DNA of 26,734 nt from an uncultured Eubacteriales bacterium. GTDB lineage: Bacteria > Bacillota > Clostridia > Christensenellales > Borkfalkiaceae. Made by a program: the position numbers and the translations under genes. Positions 14,088 to 22,381 of the stretch are shown in pieces (the first letter of the stretch is position 1; each line of letters starts with the position of its first letter). The notes below the pieces were generated by a model. It made no database searches and was not told where the DNA came from. It saw only the letters and a list, made by a program, of their open reading frames with translations. The stretch is taken from NCBI GenBank assembly GCA_905210545.1, contig CAJLXC010000016.1, positions 1-26,734 on the forward strand. The letters run 5' to 3'.

Positions 14088-15467
14088 ATGCAAACTATTC
14101 TGGCGTTGTCGATAACGCTTCTTGCGGGACTTCTGATGTCCCGCGTGACCAAAATCTGGAATCTTCCCGCGGTTACCGCTTATCTTGTTGCGGGTATTTT
14201 AATCGGTCCTTATTGTCTCGGTGCGCTGGGAATAGAAGGACTCGGGTTCATTTCCGCGGCAGACGTGGCTAAATATTCTATCGTTTCCGACATAGCTCTC
14301 GGCTTTATAGCTTTTGCCATGGGTAACGAGTTCAGACTGGAAGATCTTAAAAAAACGGGCAAAAAAGCCGTCGTCGTCGCGATATTTCAAGCTCTCACGG
14401 CAACGATTTTCGTAGATATCGCGTTGTTTTTGCTTCATCTGTGCATACCGGACAAGCTTCCTTTATCCGCGGTTTTAACGCTCGGCGCGATAGCCGCCGC
14501 AACCGCGCCTGCGGCAACGCTTATGGTTGTAAAACAATATAAAGCGGACGGACCGGTTACCAAAATACTCCTTCCCGTGGTTGCTCTGGACGATTTGGTG
14601 GGGCTTATCGTTTTTGCCGTTTCGTTCGGCGCGGCTAAGGCTTTGGAGAACGGTCAGGGCTCGGTCGGCGTGGTAACGCTGCTCATAAATCCGCTTATAG
14701 AAATAATCGCTTCCGTTCTTCTCGGCGTGGCGACCGGTGCGTGCCTGCACCTTATCGAAAAGTATTTTCACTCGCGCAGCAAGAGATTGAGCATTTCCGT
14801 ATGTTTCGTGTTGCTTGCGGTCGCGCTTTCCAAACTGCATTTCGGGTTCGGAGAAGTGGAAATAGGCTTTTCTTCTTTAATAGTATGTATGATGATGGGC
14901 ACGCTGTTCTGCAATCTTTGCAAGTTCTCTGAAGAGCTTATGGACAGAGTAGATCGCTGGACGGGTCCGCTTATGGTGGCGTTTTTCGTTATAAGCGGCG
15001 CGGGACTCGAACTCAGAGTGTTTTCCGAGTGGCAGATAGTTCTCGTCGGCGTGGCGTTCATTCTGGTGCGTTCGTTCGGTAAAATTCTCGGAGCAAACGT
15101 TTCCTCTAAATTTATGCATTGCGAACCGACCGTGCAGAAATATCTCGGCATAACGCTTTTGCCGCAGGCGGGCGTTTCTCTCGGAATGTCTTTAACGGCG
15201 ATGTCGTTAACCGCCGCAGGACCGATAATAAGAAACATATCGCTTTTTGCCGTTCTTGTCTACGAACTTGTCGGACCGCTTCTTACCAAAATCGCGCTCG
15301 ATAAAGCGGGCGAAATACCCGAAAAACCCGTTCCGCCGCGTCTTCAGGCAGAAATAGACGCCAAAACCGCGACGGCTGCGGAGAACGCGGTTAATGCGGA
15401 AAGCACGGTTAATTCCGCAGAACCCGTACCGCCTGCCGAAAAAGCGGAAGAAAGCGGAAAAAAATAA
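14088..15467 (+). CDS. CPA2-family (Kef-type) monovalent cation/H+ antiporter
   Basis: This 459-residue membrane protein has about 12-13 hydrophobic segments over residues 1-400. CPA2 features are visible: LPAVTAYLVAGILIGP in the first segments, the unwound-helix motif TAPAATLMVV, and the paired ion-binding aspartates Asp168-Asp169 in VALDDLVGLIVF. Such proteins exchange Na+ or K+ for protons. There is no TrkA-type nucleotide-binding domain. Instead the last 50 residues form a low-complexity tail rich in Ala, Glu and Pro. ATG 14088 is preferred because CGGAG (14076-14080) is 7 bases upstream; in-frame ATGs at 14064 and 14082 are worse placed. Confidence 0.88.
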   Translation: MQTILALSITLLAGLLMSRVTKIWNLPAVTAYLVAGILIGPYCLGALGIEGLGFISAADVAKYSIVSDIALGFIAFAMGNEFRLEDLKKTGKKAVVVAIFQALTATIFVDIALFLLHLCIPDKLPLSAVLTLGAIAAATAPAATLMVVKQYKADGPVTKILLPVVALDDLVGLIVFAVSFGAAKALENGQGSVGVVTLLINPLIEIIASVLLGVATGACLHLIEKYFHSRSKRLSISVCFVLLAVALSKLHFGFGEVEIGFSSLIVCMMMGTLFCNLCKFSEELMDRVDRWTGPLMVAFFVISGAGLELRVFSEWQIVLVGVAFILVRSFGKILGANVSSKFMHCEPTVQKYLGITLLPQAGVSLGMSLTAMSLTAAGPIIRNISLFAVLVYELVGPLLTKIALDKAGEIPEKPVPPRLQAEIDAKTATAAENAVNAESTVNSAEPVPPAEKAEESGKK

Positions 15468-15490
15468 AAGAAAATTTTTCCTTTGCACTT

Positions 15491-15522
15491 AAAACCCCGT
15501 CATTTGCTTGACGGGGTTTTTT
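15491..15522 (+). terminator. Strong rho-independent terminator after the antiporter gene
   Basis: A perfect 12-bp stem (15491-15502 with 15509-15520) with a 6-base loop ends in six T residues. Its 3' arm shares bases with the -35 box of the rex promoter. Confidence 0.9.
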
Positions 15523-15536
15523 AGTTTTGGTATAAT
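15508..15536 (+). promoter_or_regulatory. Promoter of the rex-fumC-hdr-flx-frd operon
   Basis: TTGACG (15508-15513) and a perfect TATAAT (15531-15536) are spaced by 17 bases. The -35 box is the downstream arm of the preceding terminator. The leader to the rex ATG is about 130 bases. TTTGGT (15526-15531) and ACCAAA (15547-15552) form an inverted repeat around the -10 box. I find no good match to the clostridial Rex operator TTGTTAA-N4-TTAACAA. Confidence 0.7.
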
Positions 15537-15587
15537 TACGATACACACCAAAGTAAAATATGCCGTAAGTGTCGGCTTTATTTTTTT

Positions 15588-15630
15588 ATCGGTATTAGAT
15601 AATGGGGATATCGATATAATTGCTACCGAT
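15588..15630 (+). promoter_or_regulatory. Inverted repeats in the rex leader
   Basis: ATCGGTA (15588-15594) and TACCGAT (15624-15630) are perfect inverted arms. Between them lies the 10-base palindrome ATATCGATAT (15608-15617). A second TATAAT at 15615-15620 overlaps this palindrome but lacks a good -35 box. The stretch could fold in the mRNA or bind a regulator; it matches no riboswitch I know. Confidence 0.3.
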
Positions 15631-15672
15631 TTAGTAGGAAATACCGTCCGCGCGGGACGAAAGGGGGATAAT

Positions 15673-16296
15673 ATGAAAAACGCAGAACTTAAAAAAGCTA
15701 CGCTCGGCAGAGTTCCGCTGTATCTCGGTTATCTCGATACGGTGGCGGGGGAAGCGGATTACGTTTCTTCTTCTGAAATAGCGCGCGCGTTGGGACTCGG
15801 AGAAGTGCAGGTGAGAAAAGATCTCGGCGCGCTTTCGGGAAAGGGCAGACCTAAAATAGGGTACGATAAAGAAGAGTTAAAGAAAAACCTTAAAAGCTAT
15901 ATAGAAAACGACGGCGGTTCGCGCGTTATTCTCGTCGGAGCGGGTCGGCTCGGCAGAGCGATACTCGGTTACGGCGGGTTCGGCAAATTCGGACTTGCCA
16001 TCAGCGCGGCGTTCGATTCCGATCCCGATAAAACGGGGCTTACCGACGGCGGGAAAAAGATTTTCCCGATAGAAAAGCTTTCGGAATACTGCAAAAAGAA
16101 CGACGTGAAAATAGGCATCGTCACCGTTCCGGTCGGCGCGGCGCAAAGAGTATGCGACCTGTTGGTGGAAAGCGGCGTTAAAGTCATCTGGAACTTCGCG
16201 CCGACTAAACTTAAAGTTGGAGAAGGCGTTATCGTTCAGCAGGAAGATATGGCTTTGTCGCTTGCGTATCTGAGTTTTAAAACGGAAAATTTATAA
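15673..16296 (+). CDS. rex: Redox-sensing transcriptional repressor Rex
   Basis: Rex binds NADH or NAD+ and represses fermentation and respiration genes when NADH is low. The 207-residue length is typical. A winged-helix domain (about residues 8-78, with SSSEIARALGLGEVQVRKDL) is followed by a Rossmann domain with the NAD motif VGAGRLGRAI near 88-97 and a C-terminal swapped helix (QQEDMALSLAYL). The ATG at 15673 follows AAAGGGGGA at 15660-15668. The frame stays open further upstream, but that part overlaps the terminator and promoter. Rex heads the operon and probably controls it and itself: the downstream Flx module would use NADH and FumC/Frd would consume reducing power. Confidence 0.95.
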   Translation: MKNAELKKATLGRVPLYLGYLDTVAGEADYVSSSEIARALGLGEVQVRKDLGALSGKGRPKIGYDKEELKKNLKSYIENDGGSRVILVGAGRLGRAILGYGGFGKFGLAISAAFDSDPDKTGLTDGGKKIFPIEKLSEYCKKNDVKIGIVTVPVGAAQRVCDLLVESGVKVIWNFAPTKLKVGEGVIVQQEDMALSLAYLSFKTENL

Positions 16297-16313
16297 TTTA
16301 TAACGGAGGAGTT

Positions 16314-17693
16314 ATGGGATATCGTATTGAAAAAGACACTATGGGCGAAATGCGCGTGCCTGACGACAAATACTGGGCTGCGCAGACGGAAAGAAGCTTT
16401 GAGAACTTCAAAATCGGTACGGAAATCATGCCGAGAGAAATCACTCACGCGTTCGGTATCTTGAAAAAAGCCGCCGCGATAGCGAATTTTAATCTCGGTA
16501 AATTGACCGAAGAAAAGCTTTCCGCGATTACCGCGGCTTGCGACGAGGTTATTTCCGGCAAACTTAACGAGCATTTTCCGCTCGTCGTATGGCAGACGGG
16601 CAGCGGCACGCAGTCTAATATGAACGCGAACGAAGTTATCGCAAACCGCGGCAACGAAATAGCCGGCAAAAAACTGCTTCACCCCAACGACGACATCAAC
16701 AAGAGCCAAAGCTCCAACGATACTTTCCCCACGGCGATGCACATCGCTTCCGTCGTGGCGATAGAGGATTTGCTTTTCCCCGCGATGGATAAACTCATCG
16801 AAACGTTAAAGCGGCTGGAAAAAGAAAACGAAGGAATAGTAAAAAGCGGCAGAACGCACTTGCAGGACGCCGTTCCCGTGGCTTTCTCGCAGGAAATAAG
16901 CGGCTGGCGCGTAATGGTGGAAAAAACCAAAGAACAGCTTTCTTTATCTCTCGGCGGGCTTAAAGAACTCGCTCTCGGCGGCACTGCCGTCGGCACGGGA
17001 CTTAACGCGCCCGTCGGCTTTGACGAAGAGGTCGCAAAACAGGTGAGCAAGCTTACGGGCAAAAATTTCGTAACCGCTCCCAACAAGTTCCACGCGCTTA
17101 CGTCTAAAGACGCGCTCGTGTTCGCTCACGGCGCGATGAAAGCTCTCGCCGCAAACCTTATGAAAATAGCGAACGACGTGCGCTGGCTCGCTTCCGGTCC
17201 GAGAGACGGTCTGGGCGAGATATTCATTCCCGAAAACGAACCCGGTTCTTCTATAATGCCGGGCAAGGTCAATCCCACGCAGTGCGAGTCTATGACGATG
17301 GTTGCCGTGCAGGTAATGGCTAACGACGTGGCGGTAGGCATCGGCGCGTCTCAGGGTAACTTCGAGCTGAACGTGTTTATGCCGGTTATCGCATACAACT
17401 TCCTGCAATCGGCAAGACTGCTCGCCGACGGAATTACTTCTTTTGAAAAGAACTGCGTGACGGGTATCAAGGCTAATAAAGAAAAGATGGCTCATAACCT
17501 CCATAACTCGCTTATGCTGGTTACCGCGCTTAATCCTTATATCGGTTACGAAAACGCGGCGAAAACGGCTAAAAAGGCGTATAAAGAAAACATTTCTTTA
17601 AAAGAAGCCTGCGTAGGTCTCGGATTTTTGACCGCCGAGAAATTCGACGAGGTGTTCCATCCGGAAGAAATGGCTTACCCGCATAAAAAATAA
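16314..17693 (+). CDS. fumC: Class II fumarate hydratase
   Basis: This iron-free, oxygen-stable fumarase interconverts malate and fumarate in the cytoplasm. The 459 residues include TGSGTQSNMNANE (about 95-107), HPNDDINKSQSSNDTFPTA (123-141), GRTHLQDAVPVAFSQE (179-194) with the catalytic His, and the superfamily signature GSSIMPGKVNP near residue 312. The ATG at 16314 follows GGAGGA at 16305-16310, 17 bases after rex. Placed between rex and the hdr-flx-frd genes, it most likely makes fumarate from malate for FrdAB, completing the last steps of a reductive TCA branch to succinate. Confidence 0.96.
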   Translation: MGYRIEKDTMGEMRVPDDKYWAAQTERSFENFKIGTEIMPREITHAFGILKKAAAIANFNLGKLTEEKLSAITAACDEVISGKLNEHFPLVVWQTGSGTQSNMNANEVIANRGNEIAGKKLLHPNDDINKSQSSNDTFPTAMHIASVVAIEDLLFPAMDKLIETLKRLEKENEGIVKSGRTHLQDAVPVAFSQEISGWRVMVEKTKEQLSLSLGGLKELALGGTAVGTGLNAPVGFDEEVAKQVSKLTGKNFVTAPNKFHALTSKDALVFAHGAMKALAANLMKIANDVRWLASGPRDGLGEIFIPENEPGSSIMPGKVNPTQCESMTMVAVQVMANDVAVGIGASQGNFELNVFMPVIAYNFLQSARLLADGITSFEKNCVTGIKANKEKMAHNLHNSLMLVTALNPYIGYENAAKTAKKAYKENISLKEACVGLGFLTAEKFDEVFHPEEMAYPHKK

Positions 17694-17701
17694 ACGGCAG
17701 A

Positions 17702-17750
17702 AACGCGAAAAAGAAGCGTTACGTCAAAAATCGTGACGAAGCTTTAAAGC
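17702..17750 (+). other. Intercistronic hairpins between fumC and hdrB
   Basis: The 84-base gap can fold in two competing ways. AACGC (17702-17706) can pair with GCGTT (17716-17720). Alternatively CGTCA (17722-17726) pairs with TGACG (17734-17738), and AAGC with GCTT outside it. No T-run follows, so this is more likely a processing or stability element than a terminator. Confidence 0.35.
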
Positions 17751-17777
17751 GTTTTCCCGCAGGAGAAAATATTCGAT

Positions 17778-18557
17778 ATGAAAATTTGTTATTACCCCGG
17801 TTGCACGCTCAAAACCAAGGCGAAGGATCTCGATAAATACGCGAGAGCTTCCGCGCTTAAGCTGGGCGTGGAAATGGAAGAAATAGAAAACTGGCAGTGC
17901 TGCGGCGCGGTTTATCCCACCGCCAAAGACGAAATAGCGACCAAGCTTTCTGCCGTGCGCGCGCTGGAATACGCCAAAAACCACGGCGGAAAACTGCTTA
18001 CGCTCTGTTCCGCCTGCCACAACGTTATAAAACGCGTAAACGCCGATATGAAAAACGACGACAACGTGAGAACGAAGGCTAATAATTATTGTTCGTTCGA
18101 AACGCCGTATTCGGGCGAAACGGAGGTTCTGCATTATATAGAAATGTTAAAGAACCTGGTAGGTTTTGACGCGATTAAACAGAAGGTCGTAAAACCGCTT
18201 GACAGAAAGATAGGCGCGTATTACGGATGTCTGCTTCTTCGTCCGTCAAAAGAGATGGCGTTCGATAATCCCGAAAACCCGACCATCATAGAGGATTTAA
18301 TCGCCGCGCTCGGCGGAACGCCCGTCAAATATCCTATGCGCAACGAATGTTGCGGCGCGTACGTATCGCTTAAAAACGAAGAGCTTACCGCCAAAAGAAG
18401 AGAAGCGATCGCAAAGAACGCGAAAAGCTACGGCGCGGAAGAGCTTGTGACCGCCTGCCCCTTATGCCTTTATAATCTGCAAAACAATGCGGAAGGCGTT
18501 AAAACGGTGTATTTTACCGAGCTTCTCGCAGAAGCGTTAGGAGTTAAAGATGAATAA
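17778..18557 (+). CDS. hdrB: Heterodisulfide reductase subunit B-like protein (two CCG domains)
   Basis: HdrB of methanogens holds two noncubane [4Fe-4S] clusters that reduce a disulfide. Both CCG domains are complete here: Cys9, Cys41-Cys42, Cys77, Cys80, and Cys151, Cys191-Cys192, Cys227, Cys230. The 259-residue length and the spacing are close to the archaeal protein, which supports true disulfide or cluster chemistry rather than a decayed relic. Bacteria of this type lack coenzymes M and B, so the natural partner is unknown. It may pass electrons to FrdB, or act on a protein or small-molecule disulfide. AGGAG at 17761-17765 precedes the start by 12 bases. It overlaps hdrC by 8 bases. Confidence 0.9.
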   Translation: MKICYYPGCTLKTKAKDLDKYARASALKLGVEMEEIENWQCCGAVYPTAKDEIATKLSAVRALEYAKNHGGKLLTLCSACHNVIKRVNADMKNDDNVRTKANNYCSFETPYSGETEVLHYIEMLKNLVGFDAIKQKVVKPLDRKIGAYYGCLLLRPSKEMAFDNPENPTIIEDLIAALGGTPVKYPMRNECCGAYVSLKNEELTAKRREAIAKNAKSYGAEELVTACPLCLYNLQNNAEGVKTVYFTELLAEALGVKDE

Positions 18558-18936
18558 GACAGAAACGCTTGAAAACATAAGCTTAATCAGCGGAACGGAC
18601 GCCAAAAAATGTATGAAATGCGGTAAATGTTCGGGCAGATGTCCCGCATATCACGATATGGATATAAAACCGCATCAATTCGTTTCGTATCTCGTTTCCG
18701 GTAAACTCGATAAATTGTTAAACAGCAAGGCGGTATTTAACTGTCTGTCCTGTATGGCGTGCGTGGAACGCTGTCCGCGCGGCGTCGCGCCGCAAGGCGT
18801 TATAGAAGCGGTGAGAGATACCGTGATAAGAATGCAGGGCGCAAACGGTTTGAAAGCGGAAGAAATTCCGTCGCTCGTCAACGAACTGATTCCGGGGCAG
18901 TTACTTGTTTCGGCTTACAGAAAATACAACAAATGA
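18550..18936 (+). CDS. hdrC: Heterodisulfide reductase subunit C-like ferredoxin
   Basis: This 128-residue protein carries two [4Fe-4S] motifs, Cys21-24-27-31 and Cys65-68-71-75 (each CxxCxxCxxxCP), with the helical HdrC arrangement. In the HdrABC complex HdrC relays electrons from HdrA to the HdrB clusters. Its ATG lies in the end of hdrB, with AGGAG 8 bases upstream, so the two are translationally coupled. The protein is cytoplasmic, with no membrane helices, which distinguishes it from the membrane-bound DsrMK/HdrDE type. Confidence 0.92.
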   Translation: MNKTETLENISLISGTDAKKCMKCGKCSGRCPAYHDMDIKPHQFVSYLVSGKLDKLLNSKAVFNCLSCMACVERCPRGVAPQGVIEAVRDTVIRMQGANGLKAEEIPSLVNELIPGQLLVSAYRKYNK

Positions 18937-18953
18937 TTTAAGAGGTCAAATCA

Positions 18954-20945
18954 ATGCAAAGGATCGGAGTATTTATCTGCTGGTGCGGTTCTAACATAGC
19001 CGCCACGGTAGACGTAGAAAAGGTTTCCGAACTGATTAAGGCAGAACCCAACGTGGTTTTTGCCGAGAATTATCAGTATATGTGTTCGGAAAACGGTCAG
19101 CAGCTCATCAAAAAGGCTATCAAGGATTATAAGCTGGACGGTATCGTCATAGGTTCTTGTTCTCCGAGAATGCACGAAGCAACTTTCCGTAAAGCCGCGG
19201 CAAGCGCGGGTCTTAACCCGTATATGGTAGAGGTCGCAAACCTGAGAGAACAGTGTTCGTGGATTCATAAGGACAAAGAAGAAGCTACCGAAAAAGCTCT
19301 CGTTCTCGTCCGCACGGCTATCGCCAAGGTCAGACTCAACGCGCCGCTTACCGAAGGGGAAAGTCCCGTTATCAAACGCGCGCTCGTTATCGGCGGCGGT
19401 ATCGCGGGTATTCAGGCGGCTCTGGATATCGCGGAAGCGGGTTATCCCGTAGACATAGTCGAAAAGAACGCTACCATCGGCGGCAGAATGAGCCAGCTGG
19501 ATAAAACGTTCCCGACGCTCGACTGCTCCGCGTGTATACTTACGCCTAAAATGGTGGACTGCGCGCAAAGCGACAAAATAGACATTCTCTCTTATTCCGA
19601 AGTGGAAGCCGTGAGCGGCTTCGTCGGAAATTTTTCCGTTAAAATAAAAAGAAAAGCAAGATACGTTGACGAAACGAAATGTACCGGTTGTAAAGTCTGT
19701 ATGGAAAAATGCCCTTCTAAAAAGGGACTTAACGAGTTCAATATGAACCTTAATAACCGTACCGCCATTTACATTCCTTTCGCGCAGGCTATACCTAACG
19801 TCGCGGTGATCGACCCCGAACAATGCTTAAAGCTTAAAACCGGCAAGTGCGGGATCTGTCAGAAATTCTGCGGCGCGGGCGCGATAAATTACGAAATGAA
19901 AGACGAGTTTATAGAACGTCAATACGGCGCGATAGTCGTTGCGACGGGCTTTAAACCCATAAACATAGACGCGTTCAACGAATACGGCTATTCCGACAAT
20001 AAAGACGTTATCACTTCTCTCGAATTAGAACGTCTTATGAACGCCGCAGGTCCTACGAACGGCACGCTTCTGCGCCCGTCCGATCTTACGCACCCCAAGG
20101 TTATCACGTTTATTCAGTGCGTGGGATCGAGAGACGTTTCGGGTTGCGGCAAGCCTTACTGCTCCAAAATCTGCTGTATGTACACCGCGAAGCACGCTAT
20201 GCTTATCCGCGAAAAATATCCCGATACGGAAGTTCACGTGTTCTACATAGACGTGCGTACGCCCGGCAAGAACTACGACGAATTTTACAGAAGAGCCGTA
20301 GAGCAATACGGCGTGGATTATATCAAGGGTATGGTCGGCAAGGTTTATAACGAAAACGGCAAGCTTATGGTTCAGGGTTCGGATCTAATCAACAACGAAC
20401 AAATCGTTATTCCGTCCGATCTCGTGGTACTCGCTACCGCGATAGAACCCGAGCCTTCCGTCAGAAAAATCGCCACGCTTCTCACGGCGAGCATAGATAC
20501 CAACAACTTCCTTACGGAAGCGCACCCCAAGCTTAAACCCGTGGAAAGCCCGACGGCGGGCGTGTTCCTTGCGGGCGTTTGCCAAGGGCCTAAAGATATA
20601 CCCGAAACCGTTTCTCAGGCTTCCGCCTGCGCGGCGAAGGTGATAGGGCTTCTCGCCAAGGATCATCTTAAAACGAATCCGTGCGTCGCTCACAGCAACG
20701 AACAGATGTGTAACGGTTGTTCGCAATGCGCCAACGTATGCGCATACGGCGCGATTTCCTACGAAAACAAGGAATTCCGTATCGGCGGAGGCAAAACGGA
20801 AACGAGAAGAGTCGCCGTCGTCAACCCCGCGGTATGTCAGGGTTGCGGCGCGTGTACCGTTACCTGTCCTTCGGGCGCAATGGATCTTTCCGGATTCTCT
20901 ACCAAACAGATACTGTCGGAGGTTGAAGCGATATGCAAGATATAA
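18954..20945 (+). CDS. hdrA: Heterodisulfide reductase subunit A-like flavoprotein (candidate bifurcating subunit)
   Basis: HdrA is the FAD subunit at which electron pairs split in characterised Hdr complexes. In 663 residues it shows an N-terminal Cys domain (Cys9, Cys11, Cys44, Cys69, Cys101), the FAD-binding motif VIGGGIAGIQAA near 145-156, an inserted ferredoxin (Cys243-246-249-253 with Cys291-299-302-306), a cluster-binding region with Cys389, Cys398, Cys403, Cys407 and Cys408, and a C-terminal ferredoxin with Cys586-589-592-596 and Cys628-631-634-638. All iron-sulfur motifs look intact. It starts 17 bases after hdrC and overlaps flxD by 13 bases. Context suggests electrons enter from NADH through FlxD and leave to ferredoxin and to the HdrBC/Frd side; that split is inference. 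Confidence 0.93.
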   Translation: MQRIGVFICWCGSNIAATVDVEKVSELIKAEPNVVFAENYQYMCSENGQQLIKKAIKDYKLDGIVIGSCSPRMHEATFRKAAASAGLNPYMVEVANLREQCSWIHKDKEEATEKALVLVRTAIAKVRLNAPLTEGESPVIKRALVIGGGIAGIQAALDIAEAGYPVDIVEKNATIGGRMSQLDKTFPTLDCSACILTPKMVDCAQSDKIDILSYSEVEAVSGFVGNFSVKIKRKARYVDETKCTGCKVCMEKCPSKKGLNEFNMNLNNRTAIYIPFAQAIPNVAVIDPEQCLKLKTGKCGICQKFCGAGAINYEMKDEFIERQYGAIVVATGFKPINIDAFNEYGYSDNKDVITSLELERLMNAAGPTNGTLLRPSDLTHPKVITFIQCVGSRDVSGCGKPYCSKICCMYTAKHAMLIREKYPDTEVHVFYIDVRTPGKNYDEFYRRAVEQYGVDYIKGMVGKVYNENGKLMVQGSDLINNEQIVIPSDLVVLATAIEPEPSVRKIATLLTASIDTNNFLTEAHPKLKPVESPTAGVFLAGVCQGPKDIPETVSQASACAAKVIGLLAKDHLKTNPCVAHSNEQMCNGCSQCANVCAYGAISYENKEFRIGGGKTETRRVAVVNPAVCQGCGACTVTCPSGAMDLSGFSTKQILSEVEAICKI

Positions 20946-21394
20946 AGAACGAAAACAAACAGTTCGTGCCGAACATAGTGGCGTTCTGTTGCAACTGGTG
21001 TTCTTATGCGGGCGCGGATCTCGCGGGTTCTTCGAGACTCTCTTATCCCGCCAACGTAAAGATAGTGAGAGTTCCCTGTTCGTGCAGAGTAAACCCCACG
21101 TTTATATTAAAGGCTTTTCAGCGCGGCGCGGACGGCGTAATTCTCTGCGGTTGTCACCCCGGCGACTGCCATTACGTAACCGGCAACTACTACACGAGAA
21201 GAAGAATGTCGCTATTATTTAACTTCCTCGATTATCTCGGTATAGAACGCGGCAGAACGAGAGTGGAATGGGTTTCCGCGGCGGAAGGCGCGAAATTCTC
21301 CGCCGTTATGAACGACTTCGTTAAAACCGTGACCGAGCTCGGAGAAAACAAGCGGTTGCAGGACCTCAGAGTAAAGGAGAAAGACGATGAGTGA
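20933..21394 (+). CDS. flxD: MvhD/FlxD-type [2Fe-2S] linker protein
   Basis: This 153-residue protein belongs to the MvhD (FlpD) family, which docks an electron-donating module onto HdrA through a [2Fe-2S] cluster. The conserved cysteines are visible: FCCNWCSYAGAD (Cys19, Cys20, Cys23), VPCSCRV (Cys49, Cys51) and GCHPGDCHY. In methanogens the donor is a hydrogenase. Here no hydrogenase gene is present, and the following genes encode an NAD(P)H-oxidising module, as in the FlxABCD-HdrABC complexes described in Desulfovibrio. It overlaps hdrA by 13 bases and flxC by 8 bases. Confidence 0.93.
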   Translation: MQDIKNENKQFVPNIVAFCCNWCSYAGADLAGSSRLSYPANVKIVRVPCSCRVNPTFILKAFQRGADGVILCGCHPGDCHYVTGNYYTRRRMSLLFNFLDYLGIERGRTRVEWVSAAEGAKFSAVMNDFVKTVTELGENKRLQDLRVKEKDDE

Positions 21395-22367
21395 ACTTCA
21401 GAATCTTATGATCGAAAAGGCAAAGGCGTTGCTCGCCGGCGGCGAAATCAAAAGAATAGTCGGGTGGAAGAAAGGCGAGTTTTATCACGATCCTTCTCCC
21501 GCGACTTTTGAAACGGAAGAAAGCCTTAAAGACTTCGTTTACAACGACTTCTGCGGCGCGAATCTTTCCAAATACCTTATAGAAATCAACAAAAAAGAAG
21601 GCAAGACCGCGGTTTTCCTTAAACCCTGCGATACTTATAGTTTTAACGAACTCGTTAAAGAACACAGAATCGACAGAGAAAAGTTTTTCGTTATCGGCAC
21701 GGAATGCCACGGGAAACTCGATAACCGCAAGCTTTTAAATTTAGGCATAGACGGCGTGACCGAAGAAAGTTATGACGGCGATTCCGTAAAATTCAAAACG
21801 CTTTACGGCGAAAAAGTCGTCGGCAAGGGCGAAGCGATTCTCGAAAGATGTCTTACCTGCAAGGGTAAAAAGTTTATGGTTCAGGACGACGTTGTCGTCG
21901 CGGACGATACGGAAGACCCCGTTTTAGACCGCTTTGCAAAGGTTACGGAGCTTGAAAACATGACCGCCGACGAACGCTTTAAGTTCTGGCAGAGTCAGCT
22001 TTCCAAATGTCTGCGTTGCAACGCTTGCAGAAACGTGTGTCCCGCGTGTTCATGCGTCAAATGCGTATTCGATAACCCGCAATCTGGCGTTGCGGCAAAA
22101 GCCAACGACGTTCCGTTCGAAGAGCAGCTGTTCCACGTTATCCGCGCGTTCCACGTTGCGGGAAGATGTACGGATTGCGGCGAATGCTCGAGAGTATGTC
22201 CGCAAAGCATACCGCTGCATTTGCTTAACAGAAAGTTCATAAAAGACGCGGACACGCTTTACGGCGACTTTAAAGCCGGCGAAACTGCCGACGGGAAAAC
22301 GCCGCTCACTTCGTTTACGACGGAAGACGTAGATCCCAACGCCGCTGCGGACGCGGTAAAAAAGTAA
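21387..22367 (+). CDS. flxC: FlxC-like iron-sulfur protein
   Basis: The 326-residue protein has an N-terminal region with Cys81 (KPCDTYSF), Cys107 (GTECHG) and CLTCKG at 155-160, reminiscent of FrhB/FdhB-type subunits. A two-cluster ferredoxin domain follows, with Cys208-211-214-218 (plus Cys221, 223 and 226) and Cys261-264-267-271. In FlxABCD systems FlxB and FlxC carry electrons between the flavoprotein FlxA and FlxD. I name it by order and general resemblance, so the B/C assignment could be reversed. It starts inside flxD (ATGAGTGA overlap) with AAAGGAG just upstream. The last 30 residues are acidic and low in complexity. Confidence 0.75.
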   Translation: MSELQNLMIEKAKALLAGGEIKRIVGWKKGEFYHDPSPATFETEESLKDFVYNDFCGANLSKYLIEINKKEGKTAVFLKPCDTYSFNELVKEHRIDREKFFVIGTECHGKLDNRKLLNLGIDGVTEESYDGDSVKFKTLYGEKVVGKGEAILERCLTCKGKKFMVQDDVVVADDTEDPVLDRFAKVTELENMTADERFKFWQSQLSKCLRCNACRNVCPACSCVKCVFDNPQSGVAAKANDVPFEEQLFHVIRAFHVAGRCTDCGECSRVCPQSIPLHLLNRKFIKDADTLYGDFKAGETADGKTPLTSFTTEDVDPNAAADAVKK

Positions 22368-22381
22368 GGCGGTGACAGAGT

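Noticed and set aside
15508..15672. 55-residue N-terminal extension of Rex
   Set aside because: It would start inside a terminator and promoter. The internal ATG at 15673 has a good Shine-Dalgarno and gives the normal Rex length.
18951..19823. Minus-strand reading frame of 290 codons opposite hdrA
   Set aside because: Antisense to a gene with many conserved cysteine motifs, with no domain signal of its own. Codon bias of this genome leaves antisense frames open.
17778..21394. Methanogen or other archaeal origin because of Hdr and MvhD genes
   Set aside because: The -35/-10 promoters, Shine-Dalgarno sites, Rex and flanking genes are bacterial, and HdrABC/MvhD homologues are common in anaerobic bacteria.
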